A DNA stretch of 38,245 nt from an uncultured Chloroflexota bacterium (GCA_937120965.1 CAKZKA010000053.1:1-38245), one strand, 5' to 3'; numbered from the stretch's first letter, positions 17,002-25,664 are shown. The notes: generated from the sequence alone by a model not told the origin. A program made the numbers and translations.

Positions 17002-18483
17002 TCACTCCTCCTCCGGTCGCCGTTGCAGCGCTGCGACGATACGTTCCATCTCCATAGCCCGCGAGCCTTTAACCAGCGCGCTGGCACCCGCGGTCAGCAG
17101 TGGGCGTGCGGCAGCGATAACTTCTTCGTGGCGGCTACAGACGAGCACTTGTTCGGGCGACATACCGGCTGCCAGGGCTTCAGCCGCGATCCAGCGCGCC
17201 CGCGGCCCCAGAGTAATCAGCCGTTCGGCAACCTGCGCGACCCGGCGCCCGACGAGGCGGTGCCCTTCTTCTTCAACCGGGCCAAGCTCCAGCATATCGC
17301 CGAGAATAGCGATGCGCGGACCATCAAGGTCAGCCAGCACATCAAGGGCCGCGAGGGTCGAGACCGGCGCGGCATTGTACGTATCGTCAATCACCGTTGC
17401 GCCAGTAGGGGTTGCGACAACACTGACGCGCGACGCGGCTTGCAGGTCACAGAGCCCCTCGAGGATCTCGTGCCAGCTCAGACCGAGCACCAGGCCGGCG
17501 CTCGCCGCAGCCAGGGCGGTATAGACGTTGTGCCTGCCGATCATGGGCAAGCGGAGCGGCACGCTGGCGCCGGCGTGATGGGCGACAAAGGCGATACCGT
17601 TCAGACCAGCACTGACGATCGCATCGGCTCGCAGGTCAGCATCGGCGGAGCAGCCGTAGGTAAACACGCGCGCAGGCGTATCGGCGGCCATTGCCCGCAC
17701 ACGCGGATCATCGGCATTGAGAATGGCCCAGCCCTCAGCGGGCAGACTCTCGGGCAACTCGCTCTTGGCCCAGCCAATAGCCTCCAGGGTGCCCAGGCGC
17801 TCCAGGTGGGTCGGGCCGACATTGGTCACAATCCCGACCTGGGGCCGGGCAAGCGCCGCCAGAAAGCGGATCTCGCCCGGCGCCCACATCCCCATCTCCA
17901 GCACGGCGACATCGTGGTCGGGCGTTAACCGGAGCAGGGAGGTCGGAAGAGTGGCCTCGCTATTAAAACTGCGTTTACTTTTTAAGGTTCGGAAGCGACG
18001 GCTCAACACAGCCGCCACGACCTCCTTGGTGGAGGTCTTGCCCACGCTTCCGGTGATACCAACAACGGTAGGCGTGAGCTTTCGACGATGGTAGACGGCC
18101 AGCCGCTGGACAGCCATCAGCGGGTCGTCTACGGCGATGAGCAGGCACGCATCGGGCGGCGCATCAGCCAGGCCCTCGCCGGTGGCCGGCTCAACGATGA
18201 CCCAGGGGCGGGTGGCCCCGGCGAGGGTCGCGCGTCGAGCCTCGACCGCCGCGCGGGTGACCAGGGCCCCCCGCGCGCCGCGCGCCAGCGCATCGGCCAG
18301 AAAATTGTGTCCATCGGTGCGTTCGCCCGCCAGGGCGAGGAAGAGCATTCCCGGCTCCACCTCGCGCGAATCGGTCACCACTTCGCCGAAGCTCACCGTT
18401 TGCCAGGCGTCCGGGAGCGGCGGTATTGTGCGCGACCAGCGCGGCTGCACCCCAATCAAGACATCAATCAACGGCAGCACCAT
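17002..18483 (-). CDS. murF: UDP-N-acetylmuramoyl-tripeptide--D-alanyl-D-alanine ligase
   Basis: MurF adds the D-Ala-D-Ala made by Ddl to complete the precursor. The 493-residue product has the N-terminal substrate-binding DSREVEPGMLFLAL, the ATP loop GITGSVGKTSTK (142-153), EMGMWAPGEI, TNVGPTHLERLG, and the C-terminal DDTYNAAPVS and LGDMLELG. The ATG at 18483 follows GGAGG closely. A short run of AT-rich codons (about 17965-17990, around residues 166-175) stands out against the gene's GC-rich usage. It lies directly after ftsI, where murE would often be found. Confidence 0.96.
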   Translation of the reverse strand: MVLPLIDVLIGVQPRWSRTIPPLPDAWQTVSFGEVVTDSREVEPGMLFLALAGERTDGHNFLADALARGARGALVTRAAVEARRATLAGATRPWVIVEPATGEGLADAPPDACLLIAVDDPLMAVQRLAVYHRRKLTPTVVGITGSVGKTSTKEVVAAVLSRRFRTLKSKRSFNSEATLPTSLLRLTPDHDVAVLEMGMWAPGEIRFLAALARPQVGIVTNVGPTHLERLGTLEAIGWAKSELPESLPAEGWAILNADDPRVRAMAADTPARVFTYGCSADADLRADAIVSAGLNGIAFVAHHAGASVPLRLPMIGRHNVYTALAAASAGLVLGLSWHEILEGLCDLQAASRVSVVATPTGATVIDDTYNAAPVSTLAALDVLADLDGPRIAILGDMLELGPVEEEGHRLVGRRVAQVAERLITLGPRARWIAAEALAAGMSPEQVLVCSRHEEVIAAARPLLTAGASALVKGSRAMEMERIVAALQRRPEEE

Positions 18484-18602
18484 GCCCTCCGAACCCCATA
18501 TGCGCCAGGGTAAAGCCGAGGGCAATTATAGTCCATGTTCTCCTTCCCATTCACCGCGGCAGGGCCGCGCCTGATGAGAACAAGCTGATAAACCGGCGCC
18601 CT

Positions 18603-20414
18603 CTACGATTGCCCCGGGTCAACCAGGGCCGGATCGGGCGGGAGACGTTCGTAGCGCAACAGTTCGTCCATCACCTTGTAGAAGACGGGGATTGCCGTGC
18701 TGACACCCCAGAGATCGTCTCTGGGCCGATCAATCTTCACCAGCACGGCGAAATGGGCATCATCAAGCGGCCCAAAGCCCAGCACCGAGCCGATGGTATA
18801 GTTGGGATCGTAACCTCCGCCCTCAATCGGGATGCTGGAGGTGCCGGTCTTCGCCCCGACGCGATAGCCGGGCACCAGCCAGGCATCGGCGTAACTGCCG
18901 GTGATCGGCGCCCACACCACCGGCGCGTAATGGTTGGCGGAGTGCATCAGCATCCGCCGCACCGTCCATGCCACCCCCGGCTCCACCGGTCGTCCCACCT
19001 CCACCGGCTCGGTATCGGAGCAGACGGCGCCATCGCAGCGGCGCTCGACGATGTAGGGCTTCATCATCACGCCATCGTTGGCAATGGTCGCCATGGCCTG
19101 CACCATTTGTAACGGGGTGACGGAGATCCCCTGGCCGTAGGCGTTGGTGAGAAAGTTCAGATCGTTGTAGGTCGGGCTGCCCCAGCTATTGACAAGCCCC
19201 TGCTCCTCGCCGCCGAGTTCAACCCCGGTGGGGCGTCCGAAGCCGAAATCGCGAAGGAGGGCATAGAACTTCTCGGGACCAGTCAGTTCGTTCAGTTGCA
19301 GTGCCCCGACATTGCTTGAGAAGTACAGCACCCCTTCCGGCGTGAGCGGGCCATTGGCGCCACTGTTCCAGTTGCTGAGCGAGTAGCCGTAGCGGTAGAT
19401 CACGCCAGTATCGTTTACCGTGGTATCGGCGGTAAAGGCCCGCGCCTGTAGCCCGACGGCTACGGTAACAATCTTGAACGTGCTGCCCGGCTCGTACAGG
19501 TTACTGATCGCCGGATTCCGGCCGTAGACCTCGGGGGCATAATCCCCGTAGCGGTTCGGGTCGAAGATCGGCCAGCTCGCCATACCCAGAATGGCCCCCG
19601 TGCGCGGGTTCATAACGATAATCGTGCCGCCGTCGGCATTGTGCTGCTCCACGGCCTGTTTAAGCTCGCGCTCGATCAGGTACTGCACAAACGGGTCGAG
19701 AGTGGTCTGAATGTTAATCCCGTGGCGCGGCGGCACGGTGCGTGAGGGAGCGATGGCGATGGGGTTGCGGGCGCCGTCGAACTCGGCCTCCAGGGTGCCG
19801 GTGATACCCTTGAGTTGGGAGTTGTAAAAGGCTTCGATCCCGCTGATGCCATCGCCATTAAAATTGACCGCCCCGACCACATGGGCCGCCAGCGTTCCCT
19901 GCGGGTAGACGCGGCGCGGCTCATACTCCAGCCGCAGGCCCGGTTCGTTGAGCGTCTCGATCTGGGCGGCCACCTCGGGTTCGAGCCAGCGGGCCACCGG
20001 CAACCAGTAGCGGTCGGTGGCGGTGAGGGCGGCCAGGATCTCCTCGGCGGGCCTGCCAACCAGGGTCGAGAGGGTCAGCGCGAGCCGCGGCGCCCGTTCC
20101 TGGTTCACCTGCGACGGCACCACCCACAGGCTCTCGCGATCCACATCAATCGCCAGGACGTTGCCCAGGCGATCGGTGATCACGCCCCGGGTGGGCATCA
20201 GGGTGATCTGCTGGGCGATCTCGCGGTTGGCCAGATCGCGTAATTCGGCATGGCGCAGCACCTGCAATTCGCCAAGGCGCAACACGACGCGGGCCATTAA
20301 CACCAGGCAGAGCAGCAGCAGCGCGTTGATGCGCCAGCGCGACAGGCGCACCCACGGTCGGCCGGTGGCAACGGCGCTGTACTGGTTGGCGCGCAATGTG
20401 CTCCGGGTACTCAT
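18603..20414 (-). CDS. ftsI: peptidoglycan D,D-transpeptidase FtsI / PBP2 family
   Basis: FtsI cross-links septal peptidoglycan. The 603-residue class B penicillin-binding protein has one N-terminal membrane segment (about 29-47) and a dimerisation/pedestal domain starting near MPTRGVITDRLGNVLAID. The transpeptidase domain has SxxK at Ser311-Lys314 (EPGSTFKI), SSN at 366-368, and KTGT at 522-525, so all catalytic motifs are intact. No good ribosome site precedes the ATG at 20414, and the start could be slightly different. About 200 bp with a dispersed repeat separates it from ftsL. Confidence 0.95.
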   Translation of the reverse strand: MSTRSTLRANQYSAVATGRPWVRLSRWRINALLLLCLVLMARVVLRLGELQVLRHAELRDLANREIAQQITLMPTRGVITDRLGNVLAIDVDRESLWVVPSQVNQERAPRLALTLSTLVGRPAEEILAALTATDRYWLPVARWLEPEVAAQIETLNEPGLRLEYEPRRVYPQGTLAAHVVGAVNFNGDGISGIEAFYNSQLKGITGTLEAEFDGARNPIAIAPSRTVPPRHGINIQTTLDPFVQYLIERELKQAVEQHNADGGTIIVMNPRTGAILGMASWPIFDPNRYGDYAPEVYGRNPAISNLYEPGSTFKIVTVAVGLQARAFTADTTVNDTGVIYRYGYSLSNWNSGANGPLTPEGVLYFSSNVGALQLNELTGPEKFYALLRDFGFGRPTGVELGGEEQGLVNSWGSPTYNDLNFLTNAYGQGISVTPLQMVQAMATIANDGVMMKPYIVERRCDGAVCSDTEPVEVGRPVEPGVAWTVRRMLMHSANHYAPVVWAPITGSYADAWLVPGYRVGAKTGTSSIPIEGGGYDPNYTIGSVLGFGPLDDAHFAVLVKIDRPRDDLWGVSTAIPVFYKVMDELLRYERLPPDPALVDPGQS

Positions 20415-20518
20415 ACTGCTGCTGGGTGGCGGCGATGCCGCAGGCTCACACCTGCTTCGACACCTGCCGCTACGCTTGCTGCTACCTTAATCATATCCAG
20501 ACGCGCGGTGCGCCACTT

Positions 20519-20573
20519 ATTACCGTTGATGATGCCGCATTGCTTAAAGCGGTTTCAGGCGTTGTGCTGCCCA
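20519..20573 (+). repeat. 55-bp dispersed repeat, copy 2
   Basis: This matches the reverse complement of 1-55 at 52 of 55 positions. It lies in the 201-bp ftsL-ftsI gap (20415-20615), which holds no other recognisable gene. The adjoining DNA (20574-20610) is AT-rich by local standards and may be degenerate. Confidence 0.8.
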
Positions 20574-20615
20574 GTGTGGCAATCCGCAATCCAAAATCTA
20601 AAACCAAAAATGGTA

Positions 20616-21020
20616 TTACTCATCGCCAGCCGGAGCGGAACCGCCCTCAGGAACGACCGGCGTTCTGTCCAGCGAAGCGGGCAGTTCGATATAACGGATC
20701 TGGCGCTCCTGCACAGGCCACATCCCGATTTGCTCGGCACGGCGGCGGATGCGCTCCAGCGACTGGGCGCGGGCCTGCCGTTCCTGAAGCCGGGTGCGTT
20801 CGCGCAGCAGGCTCACTTTTTGCGCCTCGAGGGTGCTGATGGCATACCCCCGGGTAGCAACCACGCCGGTCTGCACCAGAACGATCAGGCTCATCAGGCA
20901 GAGGAGAATCACCAGCCCGAGCAGGTAGCGCGCCCCATCGAGGCGCAGGTAGCGAGGCAGGGCCAGGCGCCGGGCGCGGGCGCCTTCGATCGAAGAGATG
21001 CGGCGAGAGTTGACGGCCAT
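20616..21020 (-). CDS. ftsL: FtsL-like divisome protein
   Basis: This small bitopic protein of 134 residues has a basic N-terminus, one membrane segment (about 33-52), and a charged, Arg/Glu/Leu-rich helix (about 60-98) likely to form a coiled coil. A Pro-rich tail follows. This architecture, and the position between rsmH and ftsI, is that of FtsL, which forms a complex with FtsQ and FtsB/DivIC. FtsL sequences are poorly conserved, so the name rests mainly on topology and context. The ATG at 21020 follows AGGAG by 7 nt. A longer frame to 21113 overlaps rsmH and is unlikely. Confidence 0.82.
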   Translation of the reverse strand: MAVNSRRISSIEGARARRLALPRYLRLDGARYLLGLVILLCLMSLIVLVQTGVVATRGYAISTLEAQKVSLLRERTRLQERQARAQSLERIRRRAEQIGMWPVQERQIRYIELPASLDRTPVVPEGGSAPAGDE

Positions 21021-21054
21021 CTGCAAGCTCCTGTCTCCAGTACCTGAGCGGCGC

Positions 21055-22116
21055 TCAAGCGCGACGTTCGGCAACCCGCAGGCGGGCGCTGCGGGCGCGG
21101 GGGTTGGCAGCAATCTCGGCCGCGTCGGCCTCGATGGGCTTACGGGTGATGATGGTCAGGCGCGGGGGACGCGCAGCGGCGCTGCCGCCGTACCCCGACT
21201 CGGCACGAAAAAACTGCTTCACGATGCGATCCTCGAGCGAATGGAAGCTGATCACCGCCAGCCGGCCACCGGGCCGCAACAGCTCCACAGCCTGAGGCAG
21301 GGCCGCTTCAAGCTGCTCAAGTTCGCGGTTCACCGCAATGCGCAGAGCCTGGAAGGTGCGCGTCGCCGGATGAATGCGCTCACGCCCGCCTCGCCCAACG
21401 GCGCGGCGCACGAGGGCCGCCAGGTCAGCGGTGGTCGTAATCGGCGCCTGGCGTCGCCGCTCGACGATCAGCCGCGCAATGCGGCGCGAGGCGCGCTCTT
21501 CGCCATAGCGAAAGATCAGCTCGGCCAGCTCGCGCTCATCGAGCCGATTGACCAGATCGGCGGCGCTCGGGCCGCCAGTCGGGTCGAGGCGCATATCGAG
21601 AGGCCCCTCGGCGGCGAAGCTGAAGCCGCGTTCAGGCGTATCGAGCTGGTGCGACGACACGCCCAGGTCGAAGAGCACGGCGTCAACCTCGGCGAAGCCA
21701 TGGGCTGCCGCGATGGCCTGAAGGTCGGCGAAACGCCCGTGGTGGAGCACAAAGCTGCCTGGCGGCAGGTCGGCGGCGCTGAGGCGCGCGTGGGCCGCCG
21801 CAAGCGCCGCGGGATCGGCATCGATCCCCAGGAGCCGGCCACCGGGTTGCGCCGCGCGGAGCAGCGCCAGCGCATGCCCTCCACCGCCAACTGTCGCGTC
21901 GATCAACGTGGCGCCCGGCGCGGGGCGCAGCGCCTCCAGCACCGCCTCCAGCAGCACCGGCACGTGGTGAAATGCGACCGGCTCGGGCTGGTCCAGCGCC
22001 CACCTGACCCGGGGGCGCGGTAGCGGCCAGGGCGCGCAGGCATACGCCGGCCGCATCGCCAGAACGCGATGGACGGCGAGCGCAGGCTCCCAGCAATTAC
22101 CTCTGACCAGCACCAT
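21055..22116 (-). CDS. rsmH: 16S rRNA (cytosine(1402)-N4)-methyltransferase
   Basis: RsmH (MraW) methylates C1402 in the decoding centre of 16S rRNA. The protein shows [14 protein letters not shown], the S-adenosylmethionine motif [33 protein letters not shown], and [15 protein letters not shown]. As drawn it has 353 residues, with about 48 residues before HVPVLL that are not typical of the family. The true start may be nearer, for example the ATG at 22056, but ribosome sites are weak throughout. It lies between mraZ and ftsL, the usual order. Confidence 0.93.
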   Translation of the reverse strand: MVLVRGNCWEPALAVHRVLAMRPAYACAPWPLPRPRVRWALDQPEPVAFHHVPVLLEAVLEALRPAPGATLIDATVGGGGHALALLRAAQPGGRLLGIDADPAALAAAHARLSAADLPPGSFVLHHGRFADLQAIAAAHGFAEVDAVLFDLGVSSHQLDTPERGFSFAAEGPLDMRLDPTGGPSAADLVNRLDERELAELIFRYGEERASRRIARLIVERRRQAPITTTADLAALVRRAVGRGGRERIHPATRTFQALRIAVNRELEQLEAALPQAVELLRPGGRLAVISFHSLEDRIVKQFFRAESGYGGSAAARPPRLTIITRKPIEADAAEIAANPRARSARLRVAERRA

Positions 22117-22184
22117 ACGACCCTTTCACGTGTGACGCCCATCCACATCCCGCGAGCCACCGACGCCCTGCCGTTCGTGGAAGC

Positions 22185-22495
22185 GCGTGGGGAACGTCGG
22201 CTTCCCCGGAGCTGAGGTTATACCAGTACTGCTCGATGGCATCATATTGACAATTCCACAGCTTCACACCGGCCTGTGTGGCAGTAGAGCACTGCTGGAG
22301 ATGCCACCGAGCCATGCGGTGTCGCCAGTTCCATCTGGCATTAGACATCCATGCGGCTGCGCCGCACAACGCCAGAATGAAAATACGTGTTCTTGGGAGG
22401 GCTTCGCCCTCCCAAACCCTCCCCGCTGGCGGGTTGTTTCCTGGGAGGGCTTCGCCCTCCCAAACCCTCCCGCGGGCGGGCTATTTTCGCCTCAG
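22185..22495. repeat. composite repeat region between mraZ and rsmH
   Basis: This fills most of the 375-bp gap. It contains a GGGGAACGTCGGCTTCCCC variant (about 22190-22208), a GCGGCTGCGCCGCACAACGC segment (from about 22352), and two GGGAGGGC-TTC-GCCCTCCC hairpins (about 22395-22413 and 22442-22460). It ends in TTCGCCTCAG (22486-22495). That last element overlaps the mraZ stop codon, so the repeat junction lies exactly at the end of mraZ. Confidence 0.75.
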
Positions 22496-22923
22496 ATCCC
22501 CAGGTCTGCGTAATGCTCAGCAATCGCCGCGCCATTGTCAACCAGATTAGACTGCACATCGCGCCAGCGCGCGCTCGACCAGAGTTCGAAGTAGGTGTTC
22601 ATGCCGGTGATCACCACCTGCTCGGCCAGCTCGGCGTATTCGCGCAGGTTCTGGGGAATGAGGATGCGGCCCTGACGGTCGATCTCCACTTCGGCAGCCG
22701 ATCCGAACAGGATACGGCGCATATTGCGCGCCTCGGCACTGGAAATCGGCAGGCTGCTGATCCGGGCGGAGAGTTGCTGCCAGATCGGGCGCGGGAACGC
22801 CTGCAAGCACACATCGAAGCCCCGCGTCAACACAAAGCCCTCGCCCAGCTCCTCGCGGAAGCGGGCCGGAATGGCAACGCGCCCCTTCTCATCAATCGTA
22901 TGCTCGTACTCGCCCAGGAACAT
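22492..22923 (-). CDS. mraZ: transcriptional regulator MraZ
   Basis: MraZ is a SpoVT/AbrB-fold DNA-binding protein that represses the dcw operon. The 143-residue length is typical. Two tandem DxxGR-type motifs are visible (HTIDEKGRVAIPARFRE at 8-24 and VEIDRQGRILIPQNLRE later). The start MFLGEYEHTID is the usual one. An upstream in-frame ATG (22947) adds eight atypical residues. The sequence upstream carries an array of GTGGG boxes with 10-bp spacing over a strong promoter, matching how MraZ is known to bind its own promoter. Confidence 0.96.
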   Translation of the reverse strand: MFLGEYEHTIDEKGRVAIPARFREELGEGFVLTRGFDVCLQAFPRPIWQQLSARISSLPISSAEARNMRRILFGSAAEVEIDRQGRILIPQNLREYAELAEQVVITGMNTYFELWSSARWRDVQSNLVDNGAAIAEHYADLGI

Positions 22924-23035
22924 TGACCTGGCCTCGAACGCGCGCAACCTTGCCCCACAACTCCGGCTCGCACACCCCGCCGGGAAGATCTGTGTCCTGC
23001 GTCGCGGGTCATAGTAATGCGAACGTGTGTGCTAT

Positions 23036-23092
23036 CCCCACTTTATCCCACTTTTCCCCACTGCGCCCCACATTATAACCCACTGCCCCCAC
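23036..23092 (-). promoter_or_regulatory. MraZ operator: GTGGG direct-repeat array
   Basis: On the minus strand, six GTGGG boxes start at 23092, 23083, 23071, 23061, 23051 and 23041. The last four are spaced exactly 10 bp apart, one helical turn, so they face the same side of the DNA. They cover the -10 element and the predicted start of the mraZ promoter. MraZ proteins studied elsewhere bind short G-rich direct repeats of this kind upstream of mraZ. This array is longer than the three to four boxes I recall. Confidence 0.85.
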
Positions 23093-23100
23093 CATTTCAA
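23072..23100 (-). promoter_or_regulatory. promoter of the mraZ/dcw cluster
   Basis: On the minus strand, TTGAAA (23100-23095) and TATAAT (23077-23072) are separated by exactly 17 bp, close to the sigma-70 consensus. Transcription would start near 23065 and give a leader of about 140 nt before mraZ. This is the best promoter in the window and the likely entry point for the whole 20-kb cluster. Confidence 0.85.
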
Positions 23101-23142
23101 GCGTTTTTCCGCAACAATTGCCGCTCAGATGCAAATGTCATC

Positions 23143-23171
23143 TTTACACGGTAACGATGGCAGATCGTAAT
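23143..23171 (+). promoter_or_regulatory. putative promoter of the response regulator gene
   Basis: On the plus strand, TTTACA and CGTAAT are separated by 17 bp in a locally AT-rich stretch. It faces away from the mraZ promoter about 45 bp to its left. The leader to the ATG at 23520 would be about 340 nt, with no other recognisable gene in it. Confidence 0.35.
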
Positions 23172-23519
23172 TCGTAATAAGACGGTTGGTTCCGCTATCT
23201 CCCAATGCGCGTCGGGGATTCTCCAGTTCACGGCCCACCGCCAGCGGTGGTATCATAACCATCGGGCATCGTTTCAGAACGGGCCGTCCTGGCCTGACTG
23301 TGGCTCTGGTGGCTCACGGCGATGACGCGCCTCCCGGGGATGTGATGGCTGACGAGGGCCGAACGCGCCTGCCTTGCATCAGCCCTGTGCGGGCGCCCCT
23401 TTGCCCGCATGAACGCGGATGCGGGCATGGGTGGTTGCCTCGACGCTGAACGCACGCGCGGAGAGGGCGCGTGGGGGAGTGACGGCCCGCCCTGCTGCAG
23501 TTTCTTTGAGGATCTAGTT

Positions 23520-24188
23520 ATGACGACGAGCAGTGAGACGATCACTATTCTGATTGCCGATGACCACACCATGTTTCGCCAGGGGTTGCGCGAGTTGCTC
23601 GAGCGCAAGGGCGGCTTCAAGGTGGTGGCCGAAGTGAGCGATGGTCTTGCCGCAGTGGCCCGGGCGCGCCAGCACCGGCCTGACATCGCCGTCCTCGACA
23701 TCTCCATGCCCGGCATCACCGGCATCGAGGCGGCCCGCCAGATTGCTGCCGTTAGCCCGCGCACCCGCACCGTCGTGCTGACGATGCACCGCGATGAGCG
23801 AACAGTCCTCGAAGCCCTGCGCGCCGGGGCCAATGCCTACCTGCTCAAAGATGCCGATTCGAGCGAGTTAATCGAGGCCATTCAGGTGGTTCATCGCGGC
23901 GAGGCGACCCTGGCCGGCAGCGCCGCCGCCCGCGTGCTCGACCTGCTCCGCCGCGGCGATACGGCCCCGGCCTCCGCCGATCTGCTCACCCCCCGCGAGC
24001 GCGACATCCTGGCCCTTGTGGCCCAGGGCGACGATAACCGGGCTATCGCCCTCAAGTTGAGCCTGTCCGAGAAGACCGTGGGCAATCGCCTGAGCGAGAT
24101 CTTTCAGAAGCTCGGCGTCAGCAATCGCACCCAGGCGGCTATCGTCGCGGTGCAGCGCGGTCTGGTTCCCCCCCCGGATATGCTTTGA
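23520..24188 (+). CDS. NarL/LuxR-type response regulator
   Basis: This 222-residue two-component response regulator has an N-terminal receiver domain (8-125) with acidic pair Asp14-Asp15, phosphoacceptor Asp60 (VLDISMPG), Thr in VVLTMH and Lys in YLLKDA. A C-terminal LuxR-type helix-turn-helix (about 155-215) contains LTPRERDILALVAQG and NRAIALKLSLSEKTVGNRL. The ATG at 23520 follows GAGGA by 7 nt. The longer frame to 23409 has no ribosome site. No histidine kinase gene adjoins it, so its partner and target genes are unknown. Confidence 0.95.
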   Translation: MTTSSETITILIADDHTMFRQGLRELLERKGGFKVVAEVSDGLAAVARARQHRPDIAVLDISMPGITGIEAARQIAAVSPRTRTVVLTMHRDERTVLEALRAGANAYLLKDADSSELIEAIQVVHRGEATLAGSAAARVLDLLRRGDTAPASADLLTPRERDILALVAQGDDNRAIALKLSLSEKTVGNRLSEIFQKLGVSNRTQAAIVAVQRGLVPPPDML

Positions 24189-24192
24189 ACTC

Positions 24193-24217
24193 AGGGGCAC
24201 AGCAGCGCTGTGCCCCT
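24193..24217 (+). terminator. hairpin after response regulator gene
   Basis: AGGGGCACAGC (24193-24203) and GCTGTGCCCCT (24207-24217) form a perfect 11-bp stem with an AGC loop, 5 bp after the stop codon. No U-tract follows, so its efficiency as an intrinsic terminator is uncertain. Confidence 0.55.
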
Positions 24218-24540
24218 CCCTGGCGTCAACCTCGGCGAACCTGCGGTTTCCTATCCTCCGACCCATGGGCAACGTGTGAGATTCTCCCCCCGGGGTGGGG
24301 GTAGGGGCGCTCTTCTGGCACTCGCGCGTGTGAGATATATTGTGATTGTTGGTCGTGTCAGCCGTCCGTGCGGCTGCGCTGCACACGCAGGGAATGCACA
24401 GGGGTTGTTTTCGAAGGGCGGCGCCCTGCCAGACTCGCCCCGCCAGGAGGAGCACGGCAAAACCCGGTTTCTCGACCAGTGTCGGGCGCGGCTTGACTCC
24501 CATAGCAAACAACCTGACCTTCCCTGTGTTGCGCTAGAGA
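24218..24540. repeat. degenerate composite repeat upstream of htpX
   Basis: The gap contains a diverged copy of the modular repeat: GCGGCTGCGCTGCACACGCA (about 24370-24389), a GGGCGGCGCCCTGCC segment, and AAAACCCGGTTTCTCG (about 24460-24475). It is less conserved than other copies. No gene was recognised. Confidence 0.5.
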
Positions 24541-24555
24541 GTGTGGAGTAGTGCT

Positions 24556-25440
24556 ATGCAAATCTGGAACACCTTTAAGACAACTATTCTGCTGGCCGGG
24601 TTGACGGCGCTGTTCATTGTCATTGGCGGCGCCCTCGGCGGCCAGGTTGGCATGATCATTGCCCTGGTCTTCGCCGTGGCAATGAATATGGGCGCGTGGT
24701 GGTTCTCCGACAAGCTGGCGTTGCGCATGAGCGGCGCTCAGGAGGTCAGCCCGGCGGAGGCGCCGGAATTGCATGAGATGGTTGAGGTGCTTTCGCTGCG
24801 GGCGGGTATTCCCAAGCCGCGGGTCTACATTATCGAGAGTGAGACGCCCAACGCGTTTGCCACGGGGCGCAACCCCGCCAACGGCGCGGTCGCTGTGACC
24901 ACCGGCATCGCCCGTCTACTGACCCGTGATGAACTGGCGGGGGTCATTGCCCACGAACTGGCTCACATTAAGCATCGTGACACCCTGGTTTCCAGCATTG
25001 CCGCAACGATCGCCGGCGCTATCACGATGCTCGCCGATATGGCCATGTGGGGCATGATGTTCGCCGGTCTCACCGGGCAGAGCGATGAAGATGATGGTGG
25101 CGGGATTGCCGAGATGGTCGGTGGCATACTGATGATGATCCTTGCCCCTATCGCGGCGGTGATCATTCAGATGGCCATCTCGCGCTCGCGCGAGTACCTG
25201 GCTGACGCGGGTGGAGCGCGCATCCTCGGCGATCCGTTGCCCCTGGCCAGCGCCCTGGAGAAGCTGGAGTGGGCTGCCGGACGGCTCCCGATGGAGACAA
25301 GCCCGGCCACTTCGCACCTGTACATCGTCAACCCGCTGGTTGGAGGGTTGGCCGGGTTGTTCCGCACCCACCCCGACACCAGTGAGCGGATCGCTCGACT
25401 GCGCAGCATGGCCACGCGCAGCCCGATGATGGCTGCCTGA
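24556..25440 (+). CDS. htpX: HtpX family membrane zinc metalloprotease
   Basis: HtpX degrades damaged or misassembled membrane proteins in concert with FtsH in well-studied bacteria. The 294-residue protein has two N-terminal membrane segments (about 9-48), the zinc motif HELAH at 133-137, and a likely third ligand Glu in SREYLADAGG. Further hydrophobic segments (about 150-210) lie between. The ATG at 24556 follows GGAG by 7 nt. A GTG at 24541 also opens the frame but has weaker support. It is monocistronic in appearance, with repeat DNA on both sides. Confidence 0.95.
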   Translation: MQIWNTFKTTILLAGLTALFIVIGGALGGQVGMIIALVFAVAMNMGAWWFSDKLALRMSGAQEVSPAEAPELHEMVEVLSLRAGIPKPRVYIIESETPNAFATGRNPANGAVAVTTGIARLLTRDELAGVIAHELAHIKHRDTLVSSIAATIAGAITMLADMAMWGMMFAGLTGQSDEDDGGGIAEMVGGILMMILAPIAAVIIQMAISRSREYLADAGGARILGDPLPLASALEKLEWAAGRLPMETSPATSHLYIVNPLVGGLAGLFRTHPDTSERIARLRSMATRSPMMAA

Positions 25441-25483
25441 GTTTTGCCAGGATGGGCGTTTCGCCACGATAGGGCAATGGCTT

Positions 25484-25660
25484 CGGGAGGGCATAGCCCT
25501 CCCAAATCTTCAGGGAGGGGCGTGGGGAAACCGGGTTTCCCCATAGGTTCACGTCAGGCGCCCATGCGGTTGCGCCGCACAACGCTAGAATAAAAATAAC
25601 TATTCTTGGGAGGGCGCAGCCCTCCCGAACCTTCCCGCGGGCGGGCTATATTCGCCTCAG
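25484..25660. repeat. full-length composite intergenic repeat
   Basis: This is the most complete example of the modular repeat. It holds GGGAGGGC-ATA-GCCCTCCC (about 25485-25503), GGGGAAACCGGGTTTCCCC (about 25524-25542), GGTTCACGTCAGG (about 25546-25558), a GCGGTTGCGCCGCACAACGC segment, a second GGGAGGGC-GCA-GCCCTCCC hairpin (about 25608-25626), and a terminal TTCGCCTCAGG. The other copies look like subsets of this arrangement. Confidence 0.8.
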
Positions 25661-25664
25661 GACT

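Noticed and set aside
23186-23449. 87-codon plus-strand ORF in the mraZ-response regulator gap
   Set aside because: It has no ribosome site, no recognisable motif and atypical composition. It is more likely leader DNA of the regulator gene.
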